The notes: a model not told the origin generated them from the sequence alone. DNA of 64,000 nucleotides from Salinispora mooreana (GCF_000379065.1 NZ_KB900614.1:3560892-3624891), one strand, 5' to 3'; positions 18,042 to 27,569 are shown, numbered from the stretch's first letter. Program-made: numbers and translations.

Positions 18042-18914
18042 TCAGGGGCCGAACGGGTCCGGCCGCCGCTCCAGCAGCCGGTGCAGGGTCTGCTGAATGG
18101 TCTCCCGTACCTGGTCGGCGAGGTTGAACACGACCAGCGGGTCATCGGCCGAGTCGGTCAGGTGCTCGGTGGCGATCGGCGGGCAGAACTCGATCATCCA
18201 TTTGCTCGGCAGCGGCACCATGCCCAGCGGGCCGAGCCAGGGGAAGGTCGGCGTGACGGGGAAGTATGGCAGCTTCAGCAGCCGGGCGAGAGGCTTCACA
18301 TCCGCGAGCATCGGATAGATCTCCTCGCCCCCGACTATCGCCACCGGCACGATCGGGGTACCCGTACGCAACGCCGCGGAGACGAAGCCGCCCCGACCGA
18401 ATCGTTGGAGCTTGTAGCGCTCCGCGTACAGCTTGCCGACGCCCTTGAAGCCCTCGGGGAAGACGCTGACCAACTCACCGGAGTCGAGCAGGCGCTCGGC
18501 GTCCGGGTTGCAGGCGACCGTGCCGCCGCCCTTGCGGACCACCGCCGACACCACCGGCATCCGGAAGACGAGGTCCGCGCCGAGCAGCCGGAGAAACCGG
18601 TGCCGGGGGTGCTGGTCGTGCAGCACCGCCGAGAGGATCAGCGCATCCAGGGCCACGGTGCCGGAGTGGTTGCCCACCACGAGGCCCGCCCCCACGTCGG
18701 GCACATGCTCCAGCCCGGTGACCTCGGTGCGGAACCAGTCTCGGTAGAGCAGCCGCAGCAGCGGATGAAAGACGGATTCGGTCAGCTGCGGGTCGAAGCC
18801 GAACTCGTCCACCTCGTAGTCGCCGGCGAGGCGTCCGCGCAGAAAGGCCAGCCCGCTCGCCACCTTCCGGTCCCAGTGGTCGCCGGGCTGCTCGGAGACC
18901 ACCCCGCCGCTCAC
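18042..18914 (-). CDS. 1-acyl-glycerol-3-phosphate acyltransferase-like (PlsC family)
   Basis: The 290-residue protein has the acyltransferase motif I in VVGNHSGTVALDALIL (H-x4-D as HSGTVALD is relaxed) and motif III-like FPEGFKGVGK. It belongs to the lysophospholipid acyltransferase superfamily acting at the inner membrane face. GTG start overlaps the upstream SDR gene as GTGA, and the mycobacterial counterpart (Rv0502, from memory) also follows the epimerase-like gene. The NHSG-type motif differs from the classic HX4D spacing, so the exact reaction is open. Confidence 0.85.
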   Translation of the reverse strand: MSGGVVSEQPGDHWDRKVASGLAFLRGRLAGDYEVDEFGFDPQLTESVFHPLLRLLYRDWFRTEVTGLEHVPDVGAGLVVGNHSGTVALDALILSAVLHDQHPRHRFLRLLGADLVFRMPVVSAVVRKGGGTVACNPDAERLLDSGELVSVFPEGFKGVGKLYAERYKLQRFGRGGFVSAALRTGTPIVPVAIVGGEEIYPMLADVKPLARLLKLPYFPVTPTFPWLGPLGMVPLPSKWMIEFCPPIATEHLTDSADDPLVVFNLADQVRETIQQTLHRLLERRPDPFGP

Positions 18915-19996
18915 GACCGCTCCCCAGCGGCGGTGGAGCGGACCTGCCGGACCCCGTCGAGCACCAGCTGCTCGGCGGCGGCGAGCCGCTCCCGGGTCAC
19001 CAGGACCCCGTTGCGGTGGGCGCGGATGAAGTCGTCGAAGGCGGCAGCGGTGGAGCGTGGGGTGAAGCCGAACTTCCGCTCGAGCCGGTTGGTGTCCACG
19101 ACCCGACCGTGCACGAAGAGATCGACCTGGTCCAACCCGTAGCGGCCGAACCCGAGCGCACGGGCCAGCGCGGCCGCCCCGGACAGGCCCGGCTCCAGCA
19201 CCGGCACCGCGACCCGGCCGGCCCGCCGGATGGCCTGGGAGAGCGCCAGCACCCCGGGGCCGGCGACGTTGTAGGTGCCGGGACGGTCCAGCACGATCGA
19301 CCGGTGCAGCACCTCCAGCGCATCCTCGAAGTGCAGGAACTGCAGCCGCGGGTCGCGGCCGAACACGGTGGGCACCAACGGTTGGGCGAAGTAGCGGGTG
19401 AGCGTGGTGTCGGCGGTCGAGCCGATGAACGGTGCGAACCGCAGCACGGTGGCGGTTACGTCGGGGCGGCGGCGGCGAAAACCCCGCACGTACCCCTCGA
19501 TGTCCAGGATGTCCCGACCGAAACCTCCGCGGGGCACCTCACGCGGCTCGGTCTCCTCGGTGAAGACCGCCGGGTCGCGGAAGGACGCGCCGTATGCGGC
19601 GGTCGAGGAGCGGATGACGAGCTTGCGCAGCCGGGGCGCGTGCTGCGCGGCGGCGAGCAGCTGCATCGTGCCGATGACGTTCTGGTCCTTCATCGCCGCG
19701 CGGCCCCCGTGTTGCGGGTCGGGAGCGCTGACCAGGGCCAGGTGCACCACGGCGTCAACGTCGAGGTCGGCGAGGAGGCCACCGATCGAACCCGCATCCA
19801 CCCGGACCCGCTCGACCCCGTTGAGCAGGTCGGTGAACTCTCCACCCGCCTCGGGCGGGTCGACTCCGAGGACCCGCCCGACCCGCGGGTCGGCGGCGAG
19901 CCGTGCGGCGACGTGGGCGCCGAGGTAGCGACTGACCCCGGTCACGACGACGACCCCCGGGGCGCCGGAGGGGCCACCGGGGGTCATGCCGCACAC
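18911..19996 (-). CDS. NAD-dependent epimerase/dehydratase (extended SDR)
   Basis: The ~361-residue protein has an N-terminal Rossmann fold (VVVVTGVSRYLGAHVAARL, a variant of TGxxGxxG), a serine/threonine region (IRSSTAAYGAS) and a C-terminal substrate part. It is related to UDP-glucose 4-epimerases and matches galE2 (Rv0501) by position. The canonical YxxxK is not obvious: SSTAAYGA supplies the Tyr region but the downstream Lys is unclear, so catalysis is uncertain. The start is GTG 19996 or ATG 19987; neither has a clearly better ribosome site. Confidence 0.85.
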   Translation of the reverse strand: MCGMTPGGPSGAPGVVVVTGVSRYLGAHVAARLAADPRVGRVLGVDPPEAGGEFTDLLNGVERVRVDAGSIGGLLADLDVDAVVHLALVSAPDPQHGGRAAMKDQNVIGTMQLLAAAQHAPRLRKLVIRSSTAAYGASFRDPAVFTEETEPREVPRGGFGRDILDIEGYVRGFRRRRPDVTATVLRFAPFIGSTADTTLTRYFAQPLVPTVFGRDPRLQFLHFEDALEVLHRSIVLDRPGTYNVAGPGVLALSQAIRRAGRVAVPVLEPGLSGAAALARALGFGRYGLDQVDLFVHGRVVDTNRLERKFGFTPRSTAAAFDDFIRAHRNGVLVTRERLAAAEQLVLDGVRQVRSTAAGERS

Positions 19997-20106
19997 CGTC
20001 CCCGGCAGGCGGGATCGAGCCGGAACATCCGTGGCTTGATCACCTAAGCCTCCGAGGGTCGACAGCTAGCACGTGATGACGGCGCCGGGACCAGCCCGGC
20101 GCCGCA

Positions 20107-20208
20107 TCACTTGCCGAGACGGCGACGCTGGACGCGGGTCTTGCGCAGCAGCTTGCGGTGCTTCTTCTTAGCCATGCGCTTGCGGCGCTTCTTGACCACC
20201 GAGCCCAT
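20107..20208 (-). CDS. Small ribosomal protein bS22 (AURKAIP1/COX24 domain, 33 aa)
   Basis: The 33-residue, very basic product ([19 protein letters not shown], ending RVQRRRLGK) is the COX24/AURKAIP1-type peptide found in actinobacteria and seen in mycobacterial ribosomes as bS22. ATG 20208 follows AAAGG. It lies between the SDR and the small HTH gene, as in M. tuberculosis (Rv0500B). Its extreme charge is expected for an RNA-binding peptide. Confidence 0.92.
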   Translation of the reverse strand: MGSVVKKRRKRMAKKKHRKLLRKTRVQRRRLGK

Positions 20209-20411
20209 ACGACAGCCTTTCGATGCAATGTGCGGGGCGGACCGGATGACACCGGCGTCCGCTTGCGGACAACGGACCGGACCTGCGGGACGGGCGGCGG
20301 AGCGCATCTGTGGTCACGGTCGGGTCCAGGGTAGCCGGGAAGCTTCAGCAGGACCAACGCGGCCCCTCAATGCCGGTCATCACGGCCGCTTCCCGCCCGC
20401 GGACGGGCGGT

Positions 20412-20621
20412 TCAGGCGGTTTCCTGAAAGGCGCCACGCAGGTACTCGTGCACCGCGTGCTCGGGGACGCGAAACGACCGACCGACCCGGACCGCGGCGA
20501 GCTCGCCGCCGTGCACCAGGCGGTAGACCGTCATCTTTGACACCCGCATGACCGTCGCCACCTCGGCGACGGTGAGGAACCTGACCTCCGACAGCTGCTC
20601 GTCGGACCGCGACCCGGCCAT
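20412..20621 (-). CDS. Small MerR/excisionase-type helix-turn-helix protein
   Basis: The 69-residue protein is almost entirely one excisionase-family winged HTH: FLTVAEVATVMRVSKMTVYRLVHGGELAAVRVGRSFRVPEHAVHEYL. It is conserved next to bS22 in actinobacteria (Rv0500A by position). It likely binds DNA as a small regulator or architectural factor. It differs from BldC, which has a distinct sequence. GGTGAG before the ATG is a usable ribosome site. Confidence 0.9.
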   Translation of the reverse strand: MAGSRSDEQLSEVRFLTVAEVATVMRVSKMTVYRLVHGGELAAVRVGRSFRVPEHAVHEYLRGAFQETA

Positions 20622-20999
20622 GGCTCACCGCCTCATCCCACGCCCGGCGCGCGCTGTCCCGACGGGGCTTCCACCGGACCAGCGACGCGCGTGTTACCAG
20701 TACGGTAGCGGGGCCAATGTGACCGGCGCGATCCCTTCGGACAAACCATCCCGATTCACACCAGCGGAGTCGTGGCGGGCTCGCCGTCAGCCGTACGGCA
20801 CCCTCGTTCGGCCCCACGGAGCCCGGTGGCACCGGTGGCGCCACCGGTGCCACCGGACGAGCGCCCCGAGCCGCTTCCGGACGCGGATCGGGGCTCCGTG
20901 CTGGGAGCGGGCACCAGTGTGTCAGGGCGCCCGTCGGAGCCCGACACCGGTAGATCATGCCCGCCACCGGGGCCCGGCGACCGACCCCACAGGATGCGG
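20622..20999. other. 378-bp intergenic region with nested inverted repeats
   Basis: No gene is seen. The region carries the palindrome at 20823-20856 inside an outer 10-bp inverted repeat (20815-20824 with 20891-20900). It should contain the terminator of the proline-dehydrogenase gene and the promoter of the small HTH gene. Confidence 0.6.
20823..20856. repeat. Perfect 34-bp palindrome
   Basis: The two 17-base halves are exact reverse complements with no loop. It is built from GGTGGC/ACCGGTGGC units. An outer 10-bp inverted repeat CACGGAGCCC (20815-20824) and GGGCTCCGTG (20891-20900) encloses it. It is 144 bp past the proline-dehydrogenase stop, so it may end that transcript, but it is far for a terminator. 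Confidence 0.85.
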
Positions 21000-21917
21000 C
21001 TACCGGCCCATCAGGGCGTGGGCGAGGAACCCCAGATTGGCGGGGCGCTCGGCCAGGCGACGCATGAGATAGCCGAACCACTCCTCGCCGTACGGCACGT
21101 AGGTACGCACGGTGTATCCGTCGCCGATCAGGCGGGCCTGATCGGCGGAGCGGATGCCGTAGAGCATCTGGAACTCGAACTGGTCCGGCCCCCGGTCGAA
21201 CCAGCGGGCCCGGTCCTCGCCGATCGTGATCAGCCGAGGGTCGTGAGTGGCCAGCATCGGATAGCCGGCCCCGGCCATCAGAATGCTCAGGCAGCGTACG
21301 TAGGACCGGTCCACGTCCCGAGCGGACTGGTATGCCACCGACTCGGGTTCCCGGTACGCGCCCTTGCAGAGCCGAACCCGGGAACCGGCGCCGGCCAACT
21401 GCCGGCAGTCGGACTCGGTCCGGCGCAGGTACGCCTGGAGCACCGCCCCCGTGGACGGGTAGTCCGCACGCAGCTTGACGAGAATGTCCAGAGTGGAGTC
21501 GGTGGTGGTGTGGTCCTCCATGTCGAGGGTGACCGTGGTGCCACTCGCCTCGGCCGCCGCGCAGATCGCCCGGGCATTGTCGTAGGCAAGCTGCTCGTCA
21601 AAGGTCTGCCCGAGCGCGGAGAGCTTGACGCTCACCTCGGCGGCGGGGGTGAGCCCGCCGGCGGCGAGCGACTCCAACAGGCCGAGGTACTCGTCGCGAA
21701 CGGCGCTGGCCTGCTCGGGTGTGACCGTGTCCTCACCGAGGTTGTCGAGGGTGACCGCGAGCCCGTCGGTAACGAGGGCACGGGTGACTCGCAACGCGTC
21801 CTCGGTCCGGGGGCCGGCGACGAACCGGCGCACCACGTTCCGAGTCAATGGGGCTGTCGCGACGAGCCGCTCGCACCGCGATGACCGGGCCGCAGCGAGA
21901 ATGACGGTACGAAGCAT
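21000..21917 (-). CDS. Proline dehydrogenase (monofunctional)
   Basis: The 305-residue enzyme oxidises proline to pyrroline-5-carboxylate with FAD and feeds electrons to the respiratory chain. It shows the typical beta/alpha-barrel motifs: TLDMEDHTTTDST, VRLCKGAYREPESVAY, LATHDPRLI, and the C-terminal helix signature YGEEWFGYLMRRLAERPAN with the substrate-binding arginines. ATG 21917 lies six bases after TACTCT on its strand, with no Shine-Dalgarno, so a leaderless mRNA is likely. No P5C dehydrogenase is next to it. Confidence 0.93.
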   Translation of the reverse strand: MLRTVILAAARSSRCERLVATAPLTRNVVRRFVAGPRTEDALRVTRALVTDGLAVTLDNLGEDTVTPEQASAVRDEYLGLLESLAAGGLTPAAEVSVKLSALGQTFDEQLAYDNARAICAAAEASGTTVTLDMEDHTTTDSTLDILVKLRADYPSTGAVLQAYLRRTESDCRQLAGAGSRVRLCKGAYREPESVAYQSARDVDRSYVRCLSILMAGAGYPMLATHDPRLITIGEDRARWFDRGPDQFEFQMLYGIRSADQARLIGDGYTVRTYVPYGEEWFGYLMRRLAERPANLGFLAHALMGR

Positions 21918-22015
21918 GGGCTGAGAGTAGCGCTCACCGCAGCAAAACGGCGGTGCCGTCACATCGCGCTACATCGACACGCCGCATGCCCGGGAAGTCG
22001 TCTACGGTGGGTGAC

Positions 22016-22603
22016 GTGAACTTCGACGCGTACGCCCGGACCGGAGTTGATCTGATCAATATTCGGCTGGACGACCTCGACGCCCTCCGTTCGCTCTTCC
22101 CCGACGACATCTCGTGGATGCGGGATGAGGTTTCGGAGCGCGATCTTTCGATCTTTCGACGGGCACCGAAGCGCCTTCGCGGTGTCTTCGAGTACGGCAC
22201 GTCCGGACGGGACGTCCAAGCGGTCGCTGAGCTGAATGCGCTGCTGGAGGCGTACCCGGTGCAGCCGCGCATCTCCGGGCACGACTCCAGTGACTGGCAC
22301 GTGCACGTCACCAGCCGCGGCGCCTCGGTAAGTGCGGAGTACCTGGCCGGCGCGGTCTGGGGGCTGTCGGTGTGGCTCTGCGAGTACGGCAGCGCCCGCT
22401 TCGGGGTCTGCGCGGACGAGCGGTGCGGCAACGTCTATCTGGACACCTCGTCGAACTGCTGCCGGCGGTTCTGTTCGGAACGCTGCGCCACCCGTTCCCA
22501 CGTGGCGGCGCACCGGGCCCGCAAGCGGGCCGCGATCCGGGACCGGGTCGCGGTGGCGGCGCAGTCCACCGCCCCGGCCGACAACCTGACCACGGTGCGC
22601 TGA
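22016..22603 (+). CDS. CGNR zinc-finger / ABATE-domain regulator
   Basis: The 195-residue protein has an N-terminal all-alpha domain and a C-terminal zinc finger with four cysteines: CADERCGNVYLD, then RRFCSERCATRSHVAAHRARKR. This is the CGNR family thought to bind DNA, though here CATR replaces the name-giving CGNR. GTG 22016 is seven bases from TACGGT, suggesting a leaderless start. It is divergent from the proline-dehydrogenase gene with ~98 bp between starts and could regulate it. Confidence 0.85.
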   Translation: MNFDAYARTGVDLINIRLDDLDALRSLFPDDISWMRDEVSERDLSIFRRAPKRLRGVFEYGTSGRDVQAVAELNALLEAYPVQPRISGHDSSDWHVHVTSRGASVSAEYLAGAVWGLSVWLCEYGSARFGVCADERCGNVYLDTSSNCCRRFCSERCATRSHVAAHRARKRAAIRDRVAVAAQSTAPADNLTTVR

Positions 22604-22620
22604 GCGCCGGTCCCCACCGG

Positions 22621-23469
22621 CTACTCTTCGGCTTCCCGGTCGCCCCGCCGTACCGGCTCCGGCCCGGAATAGGTTGCGGCCGGAGGGTCGAGGTGCTGGC
22701 GGGCGAAGGCCAACGCCGCCCGTAGGTCCGCCTCCCGGACCGCGCGGCTCTTCGCCCGCCGGGTTGACACCTCCACCGCCACCGAGCCGGTGAAGCCTCG
22801 GCTGGGGAGCGAGCGCAGCAGCTCGGCGCAGGGTTGGGTCCCCCGCCCGGGGACGAGATGCTCGTCGCGCCCCTCACCGGTGCCATCGCCCAGGTGCACG
22901 TGGACCAGTCCGGCGCCCATCCGGTCGGCCAACTCCAGCGCGTCGGTGTGGGACGCGGCGCAGTGCGACAGGTCAAGGGTGTAGGAGGAGTACCCCGTCG
23001 TGGTCGGGTCCCACCCCGGGGCGTACGGGACGAACTGCCGCCCCGCCATCCGCACCGGATACATGTTCTCGACCGGGAAACTGATGCCACTGAATCGCCC
23101 GGTGACCTCGTCCAAGCCCTCGGCGAAGTTGCGGGCGTAGTCCCGCTGCCAGGTAAACGGGGGATGCACCACCACGGTCGGCGCGCCCAGCTCCTCGGCT
23201 AGTTCACCGGAGCGACGCAACCGCTCCCACGGGTCGGCGCTCCACACCCGCTGGGTGACCAGAAGGCACGGGGCGTGCACGGAGAGCACCGGCACGCCGT
23301 AGTGCGTGGCGAGTCCGGCGAGTGCGCCAGCGTCCTGGCTGACGGCATCGGTCCAGACCATCACCTCGACGCCGTCGTAACCGAGCGTCGCGGCCAGCTG
23401 AAACGCCGCCGCGGTCCGCTCGGGGAAGACCGACGAGGTGGACAGGAGAACCGGGACTCGGGAAGGCAC
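22621..23469 (-). CDS. Sugar phosphate isomerase/epimerase-like TIM-barrel protein
   Basis: The 282-residue protein is of the xylose-isomerase-like AP endonuclease-2 superfamily: LGYDGVEVMVW, VLSVHAPCLL, TVVVHPPFTW, VENMYPVRM, LDLSHCAASHTD, HVHLGDGTGEGRDEHLVPGRGT supply the usual metal-binding Glu, His and Asp residues. It matches Rv0498 by position. GTG 23469 is chosen because TACTCT lies seven bases upstream on its strand; an in-frame GTG at 23490 lacks such a signal. The substrate is unknown. Confidence 0.87.
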   Translation of the reverse strand: MPSRVPVLLSTSSVFPERTAAAFQLAATLGYDGVEVMVWTDAVSQDAGALAGLATHYGVPVLSVHAPCLLVTQRVWSADPWERLRRSGELAEELGAPTVVVHPPFTWQRDYARNFAEGLDEVTGRFSGISFPVENMYPVRMAGRQFVPYAPGWDPTTTGYSSYTLDLSHCAASHTDALELADRMGAGLVHVHLGDGTGEGRDEHLVPGRGTQPCAELLRSLPSRGFTGSVAVEVSTRRAKSRAVREADLRAALAFARQHLDPPAATYSGPEPVRRGDREAEE

Positions 23470-23545
23470 AGCATCGAGAGTAGCCGGCACCGATAAGGAT
23501 CTTCAGGACGAGTCCCGGCAAATACCGCTGGATGTCACGTATACG

Positions 23546-24490
23546 CTACATCGGCGCAAGCTGATCCAGCCGGCGCAGGATCACTCCCTCCCGCAACGCC
23601 CACGGGCAAATCTCCAGGGTGCCGATGTCCAGCCGGCGCATCGCCGCCTCGGCGACCACCGCACCGGCCAACAGTTGATGTGCCCGGCCAACGCTGACCC
23701 CATCCAGCTCGACGAGCTGCGCCGGGGGGATGTGCCGGATGAACCCGAGCACCTGCCGCAGCCCGGCCCGGGTGAGCCGACGACGGGCCCAGACGCCCGC
23801 CCCGGAGGGGGCTGCCCCGGCGAGGCGGGCCAGGGTCCGGAAGGTCTTCGAGGTGGCGACCGGGCGCTCCCAGCCCACCTTGTTCAGCTCCCCGGCCACC
23901 GCGTCGAGCTGGCCGTCCACGTACGCTCGCAGCTTCTCCACCTGCTCGGCCCCGGGCGGGGTGGTACTGCCCGCAGCGACCCGGAGATGGCGGCGGGTGA
24001 GCCGGCCAGCACCCAGCGGCAACGACACCGCGGCGTCCGGATCCTCGTCGATGCCCGCCGCGATCTCCAGCGAGCCGCCGCCGATGTCGAGCACCAGCAG
24101 CCGCCCGGCCGACCAGCCGAACCAGCGACGCACCGCGAGGAAGGTCATCCGAGCCTCGTCGGCCCCGGTGAGGACCTCCAGTCGAACCCCGGTCTCCGCC
24201 TGGACCCGGGCCAACACCGCCACCGAGTTGGTGGCGTCCCGAACCGCGGAGGTGGCGAACGCGATCAGATCGTCGGTACCCAGCCCGATCGCGGACTCCT
24301 TCGCGGCGGCAACCGCCTGCACCAGGGAGTCCGCGCCGGCGGTGGTGAGTGCGCCATCCGGGCCGATCTTCTCGGCCAGTCGCAGCACCGCCTTCTCGGA
24401 GTGCGCCGGCCAGGGGTGTGCGCCCCGGTGCGCGTCCACCACCAGCAGGTGCACCGTGTTGGATCCCACATCAAGGACGCCCAGCCGCAT
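23546..24490 (-). CDS. Exopolyphosphatase / pppGpp phosphatase (Ppx/GppA family)
   Basis: The 314-residue protein has the actin-like ATPase fold signatures [30 protein letters not shown] and [14 protein letters not shown]. Single-domain ~310-residue versions are typical of actinobacteria (Ppx1 of M. tuberculosis hydrolyses short polyphosphate). Near SenX3/RegX3 this fits phosphate metabolism. ATG 24490 is seven bases from TAGGGT on its strand, again a likely leaderless start. Confidence 0.92.
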   Translation of the reverse strand: MRLGVLDVGSNTVHLLVVDAHRGAHPWPAHSEKAVLRLAEKIGPDGALTTAGADSLVQAVAAAKESAIGLGTDDLIAFATSAVRDATNSVAVLARVQAETGVRLEVLTGADEARMTFLAVRRWFGWSAGRLLVLDIGGGSLEIAAGIDEDPDAAVSLPLGAGRLTRRHLRVAAGSTTPPGAEQVEKLRAYVDGQLDAVAGELNKVGWERPVATSKTFRTLARLAGAAPSGAGVWARRRLTRAGLRQVLGFIRHIPPAQLVELDGVSVGRAHQLLAGAVVAEAAMRRLDIGTLEICPWALREGVILRRLDQLAPM

Positions 24491-24563
24491 GAGGCAAACC
24501 CTAGAGGCAACACCCGGCCGCGGCGCACCGGGCCAGCCATCCACTGGCGCGTACGCTGGTCAG

Positions 24564-25361
24564 GTGAGAGGGCAGATCGAGCTCCGTACCCGGCCGGACG
24601 ATCCACGCCGCCGGGAGGTCCCGCTGGACTTCCCCCGGGAGTGGATCGAGTTCGGCGACCCGGCCGACGACACCCACCTGATCCGGGCCGACCTGACCTG
24701 GCTGCTGTCCCGGTGGACCTGCGTCTACGGGCGCGGCTGTCACGGCATCAGCGCCGACCGCCCCGCCGACGGCTGCTGCTCGCACGGGGCGTTCTTCACC
24801 GACTCCGACGACGAACAACGGGTCCGATCGGCGGTCAAGCGGCTGACCCCGGGGACCTGGCAGCACCACCGGCGGGGCTTCAAGAACTGGACCGAGACCG
24901 ACACGGTGGAGGAGAAAACGCCCGCCCGACGTACGGCCACCCGGCCCGACGGCCCCTGCGTCTTCCTCAACGACGCCGACTTTCCCGGTGGGGCGGGCTG
25001 CGCCCTGCACGCCCAGGCACTCCGCGACGGTGCCCACCCGCTGGAGTACAAGCCGGATGTCTGCTGGCAGCTACCGATCCGCCGCGAACAGGAGTGGGTC
25101 CAGCGCCCGGACGGCACCAAGGTCCTGCTCTCCACGCTCGGGGAGTTCGACCGGCGCGGCTGGGGCGCCGGCGGGCACGACCTGGACTGGTGGTGCACCT
25201 CGTCCCGGGACGCGCACGTGGCGGCCGAACCGATGTACGTCTCGTACGCCCCCGAGCTGACCGCCCTGATCGGTGCGCCCGCGTACACCGAGTTGGCCGC
25301 GTTCTGTGCCGCCCGCGCCCAGCGCGGGCTGGTCGCGCCGCACCCGGCCGACCCGGGCTGA
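24564..25361 (+). CDS. Conserved actinobacterial protein, Rv0495c-like
   Basis: The 265-residue protein is rich in Cys, Trp and His. Clusters such as [44 protein letters not shown] and [12 protein letters not shown] look like metal ligands, reminiscent of the YkgJ-type zinc/iron cluster proteins. It is conserved beside regX3-senX3 and ppx1 in mycobacteria (Rv0495c by position). No function is established to my knowledge. GTG 24564 is six bases from TACGCT (leaderless type). Confidence 0.82.
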   Translation: MRGQIELRTRPDDPRRREVPLDFPREWIEFGDPADDTHLIRADLTWLLSRWTCVYGRGCHGISADRPADGCCSHGAFFTDSDDEQRVRSAVKRLTPGTWQHHRRGFKNWTETDTVEEKTPARRTATRPDGPCVFLNDADFPGGAGCALHAQALRDGAHPLEYKPDVCWQLPIRREQEWVQRPDGTKVLLSTLGEFDRRGWGAGGHDLDWWCTSSRDAHVAAEPMYVSYAPELTALIGAPAYTELAAFCAARAQRGLVAPHPADPG

Positions 25362-25377
25362 CCACGTACGACGCAGG

Positions 25378-25403
25378 CGCGGCCGGGCCACGGAACGGCC
25401 GCG
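25378..25403. terminator. Weak hairpin between convergent genes
   Basis: CGCGGCCG (25378-25385) and CGGCCGCG (25396-25403) form an 8-bp stem with a 10-base loop between the Rv0495c-like gene and regX3, which end at 25361 and 25475. Confidence 0.5.
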
Positions 25404-25474
25404 TACGACAGGGCCACGCGAGGACGTTCAGCGCGAGGCCGGTCAGCGCCGCGGTGGGCAGCACAGGCGTCCGG

Positions 25475-26158
25475 TCACGGCTCGAACTTGTAGCCCAGGC
25501 CCCGCACGGTGACGATGTAACGGGGAGCGGATGGCTCCGGCTCGACCTTGGAACGCAGCCGCTTGACGTGTACGTCGAGGGTCTTCGTGTCGCCGACGTA
25601 GTCGGCCCCCCAGACCCGATCAATCAGCTGGCCCCGGGTGAGCACCCGACCGGCGTTGCGTAGCAGCAACTCCAGCAGCTCGAACTCCTTCAACGGCAGT
25701 TGCACCGGGGCTCCGCCAACCGTGACCACGTGCCGCTCGATGTCCATCCGAACCGGGCCCGCGGCCAACGTCGCCGCACCGGTCTCCACCGTCTCGACGC
25801 TCTTGCGGCGCAGCACCGCGCGGATCCGGGCGACGAGCTCCCGCGGCGAGTACGGCTTCGTGACGTAGTCGTCGGCTCCGATCTCCAGCCCGACCACCTT
25901 GTCGATCTCACTGTCCCGAGCGGTGACCATGATGATCGGCACGTGCGACCGCTGCCGGAGCTGCCGACACACCTCGGTGCCGGACATCTCGGGCAGCATC
26001 AGGTCGAGCAGCACGATGTCGGCACCGGTCCGGTCGAACTCGGTGAGGGCGGAGGGGCCGGTCGCGGCAACCGAAACCTCGAAGCCCTCCTTACGGAGCA
26101 TGTACGACAGGGCATCAGAGAACGACTCCTCGTCCTCGACCACCAGAACGTGGCTCAA
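25475..26158 (-). CDS. regX3: OmpR-family response regulator RegX3
   Basis: The 227-residue protein has a receiver domain with acidic residues VEDEE (8-11), phospho-acceptor Asp52 in VLLDLMLPEMSG and Lys in YVTKPYSPRELVARIRAVLRR, then an OmpR winged helix (VWGADYVGDTKTLDVHVKRLRSKVEPEPSAPRYIVTVRGLGYKFEP). It is the RegX3/PhoP type that turns on phosphate-starvation genes. It follows senX3 by 19 bases. Conserved linkage to gpm and ppx supports the assignment. Confidence 0.95.
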   Translation of the reverse strand: MSHVLVVEDEESFSDALSYMLRKEGFEVSVAATGPSALTEFDRTGADIVLLDLMLPEMSGTEVCRQLRQRSHVPIIMVTARDSEIDKVVGLEIGADDYVTKPYSPRELVARIRAVLRRKSVETVETGAATLAAGPVRMDIERHVVTVGGAPVQLPLKEFELLELLLRNAGRVLTRGQLIDRVWGADYVGDTKTLDVHVKRLRSKVEPEPSAPRYIVTVRGLGYKFEP

Positions 26159-26177
26159 CGAAGGTTTCCTTTCACTG

Positions 26178-27458
26178 TCACGTCTGCTGGGACTCGGCCG
26201 GTTCGGCCTCGATCTCAGCCGAGGGCGGTATCACCAAAAGTTCGTCCGGGGGGCGGGCGGGGAGCCGGAGGGTGAAGGTCGAGCCCTCGTCGGGAGTGCT
26301 CGCGACCTCCACCCGTCCGCCGTGATTGCTGGCGATGTGTTTGACGATGGCGAGCCCGAGACCGGTGCCGCCGGTCGCGCGGGATCGGGCCTGGTCGGCC
26401 CGGTAGAAACGCTCGAAGATCCGGTCCACGTCGCTCGGGCCGATCCCGATGCCCTGGTCGGTGACGGCGATGGTGACGTGTTCGTCGTCGCGCCGGGCGG
26501 TGATCCGAACGGTGGTGTCCTCACCCGAGTAGTTGATGGCGTTCTCGACCAGGTTCGACACGGCGGTGGCCAGCTGGGTGTCACTGCCGTACACCGTCAG
26601 CCCGCGCTCGCCGCCAACCGCCACGTCGATCCGACGGGCGCTGGCACCGGTCCGGGTCCGATCCAGCACCTCGCCGACCACCCAGTCCACGGCGACCGGC
26701 TCCGGCGCGGGCTGCGGGTCGGCACCCTGAAGCCGGGTCAGCTCCAGCAACTCCTGCACCAACCGGCCCAACCGGGTCGACTCGTGCCGGATCCGTTCGG
26801 CGAACCGGCGAGTGGCGACCAGGTCCTCGGAGAGATCCGGCTGCTCCTCGTCGGCCGGCTCGGTCGCGTCCAGCAACGCTTCGGCGAGGAGTTGGAGCGC
26901 CCCGATGGGGGTCTTCAGCTCGTGACTCACATTGGCCACGAAGTCTCGCCGCACCCGGGCCAGCCGGTGCGCTTCGGTCACATCCACGGCTTCCACGGCG
27001 ACATGGCCGCCGCCAAGACCGATCGCCCGCAGGTGCACGCCGAGCGGATTCTCCGCGGCGACGCCGTCGTTCCCCCGGGGCAGGTCCAGCTGGATCTCTC
27101 GGCGTACGCCGGTCCGCCGCACCTGCCCCGCGAGGGTCCGGATCAACGGATGGGCGGCGGCCGTGCCCGGCGTGCCGCCAGCGCGGAGCAGCCCCATCGC
27201 GCGGGCGGCCGGGTTGACCAGGACGGGGCCGTCGTCGTCGGCGAGCACCACCACGCCGACCCGGAGGGAGTCGATCGTCCGGCGACCAAGGCTGGACTGT
27301 GAACCGTCGGCTATCGCGGGCCTCCCCCAGGGTCGAAGCGAGCCGGACTGTTGGGTCCCGACCACGGTCGATCCGACTCGCCCCGATTGGACGAGCCGGG
27401 TCAACAGGACCCCGACCGCCAGTCCCACGGCCAGCGCGATCACCACTACCCACTCCAC
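26178..27458 (-). CDS. senX3: Phosphate-sensing histidine kinase SenX3
   Basis: The 426-residue protein has one N-terminal transmembrane helix (EWVVVIALAVGLAVGVLLT), a PAS-like region at ~65-165, the HisKA box (FVANVSHELKTPIGALQLL) and HATPase_c (NLVENAINYS, DQGIGIGPSDVDRIFERFYR, GGTGLGLAIVKHIA). SenX3 senses phosphate limitation through the Pst/PhoU system and phosphorylates RegX3. The GTG start lies six bases after TACGAT on its strand. Mycobacterial SenX3 has two membrane passes; only one is clear here. Confidence 0.94.
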   Translation of the reverse strand: MEWVVVIALAVGLAVGVLLTRLVQSGRVGSTVVGTQQSGSLRPWGRPAIADGSQSSLGRRTIDSLRVGVVVLADDDGPVLVNPAARAMGLLRAGGTPGTAAAHPLIRTLAGQVRRTGVRREIQLDLPRGNDGVAAENPLGVHLRAIGLGGGHVAVEAVDVTEAHRLARVRRDFVANVSHELKTPIGALQLLAEALLDATEPADEEQPDLSEDLVATRRFAERIRHESTRLGRLVQELLELTRLQGADPQPAPEPVAVDWVVGEVLDRTRTGASARRIDVAVGGERGLTVYGSDTQLATAVSNLVENAINYSGEDTTVRITARRDDEHVTIAVTDQGIGIGPSDVDRIFERFYRADQARSRATGGTGLGLAIVKHIASNHGGRVEVASTPDEGSTFTLRLPARPPDELLVIPPSAEIEAEPAESQQT

Positions 27459-27569
27459 CGGGCGATCGTAGGTCCTGGTTAACCCAGCATCCGAACAGAC
27501 CGGTACGAAGCGCCCTCACTTTCGCAGATATTCACCGCCTCGTCCGACCTCGTTCACCCAGGGGGTCCC

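Noticed and set aside
16743..19142. Long plus-strand frame (799 codons) across the MFS and acyltransferase genes
   Set aside because: It crosses two clearly real minus-strand genes and the product is low-complexity Gly/Arg/Gln with no domain.
20412..20621. BldC for the small HTH protein
   Set aside because: The fold is similar but the sequence and its conserved place beside bS22 fit the separate Rv0500A-like family.
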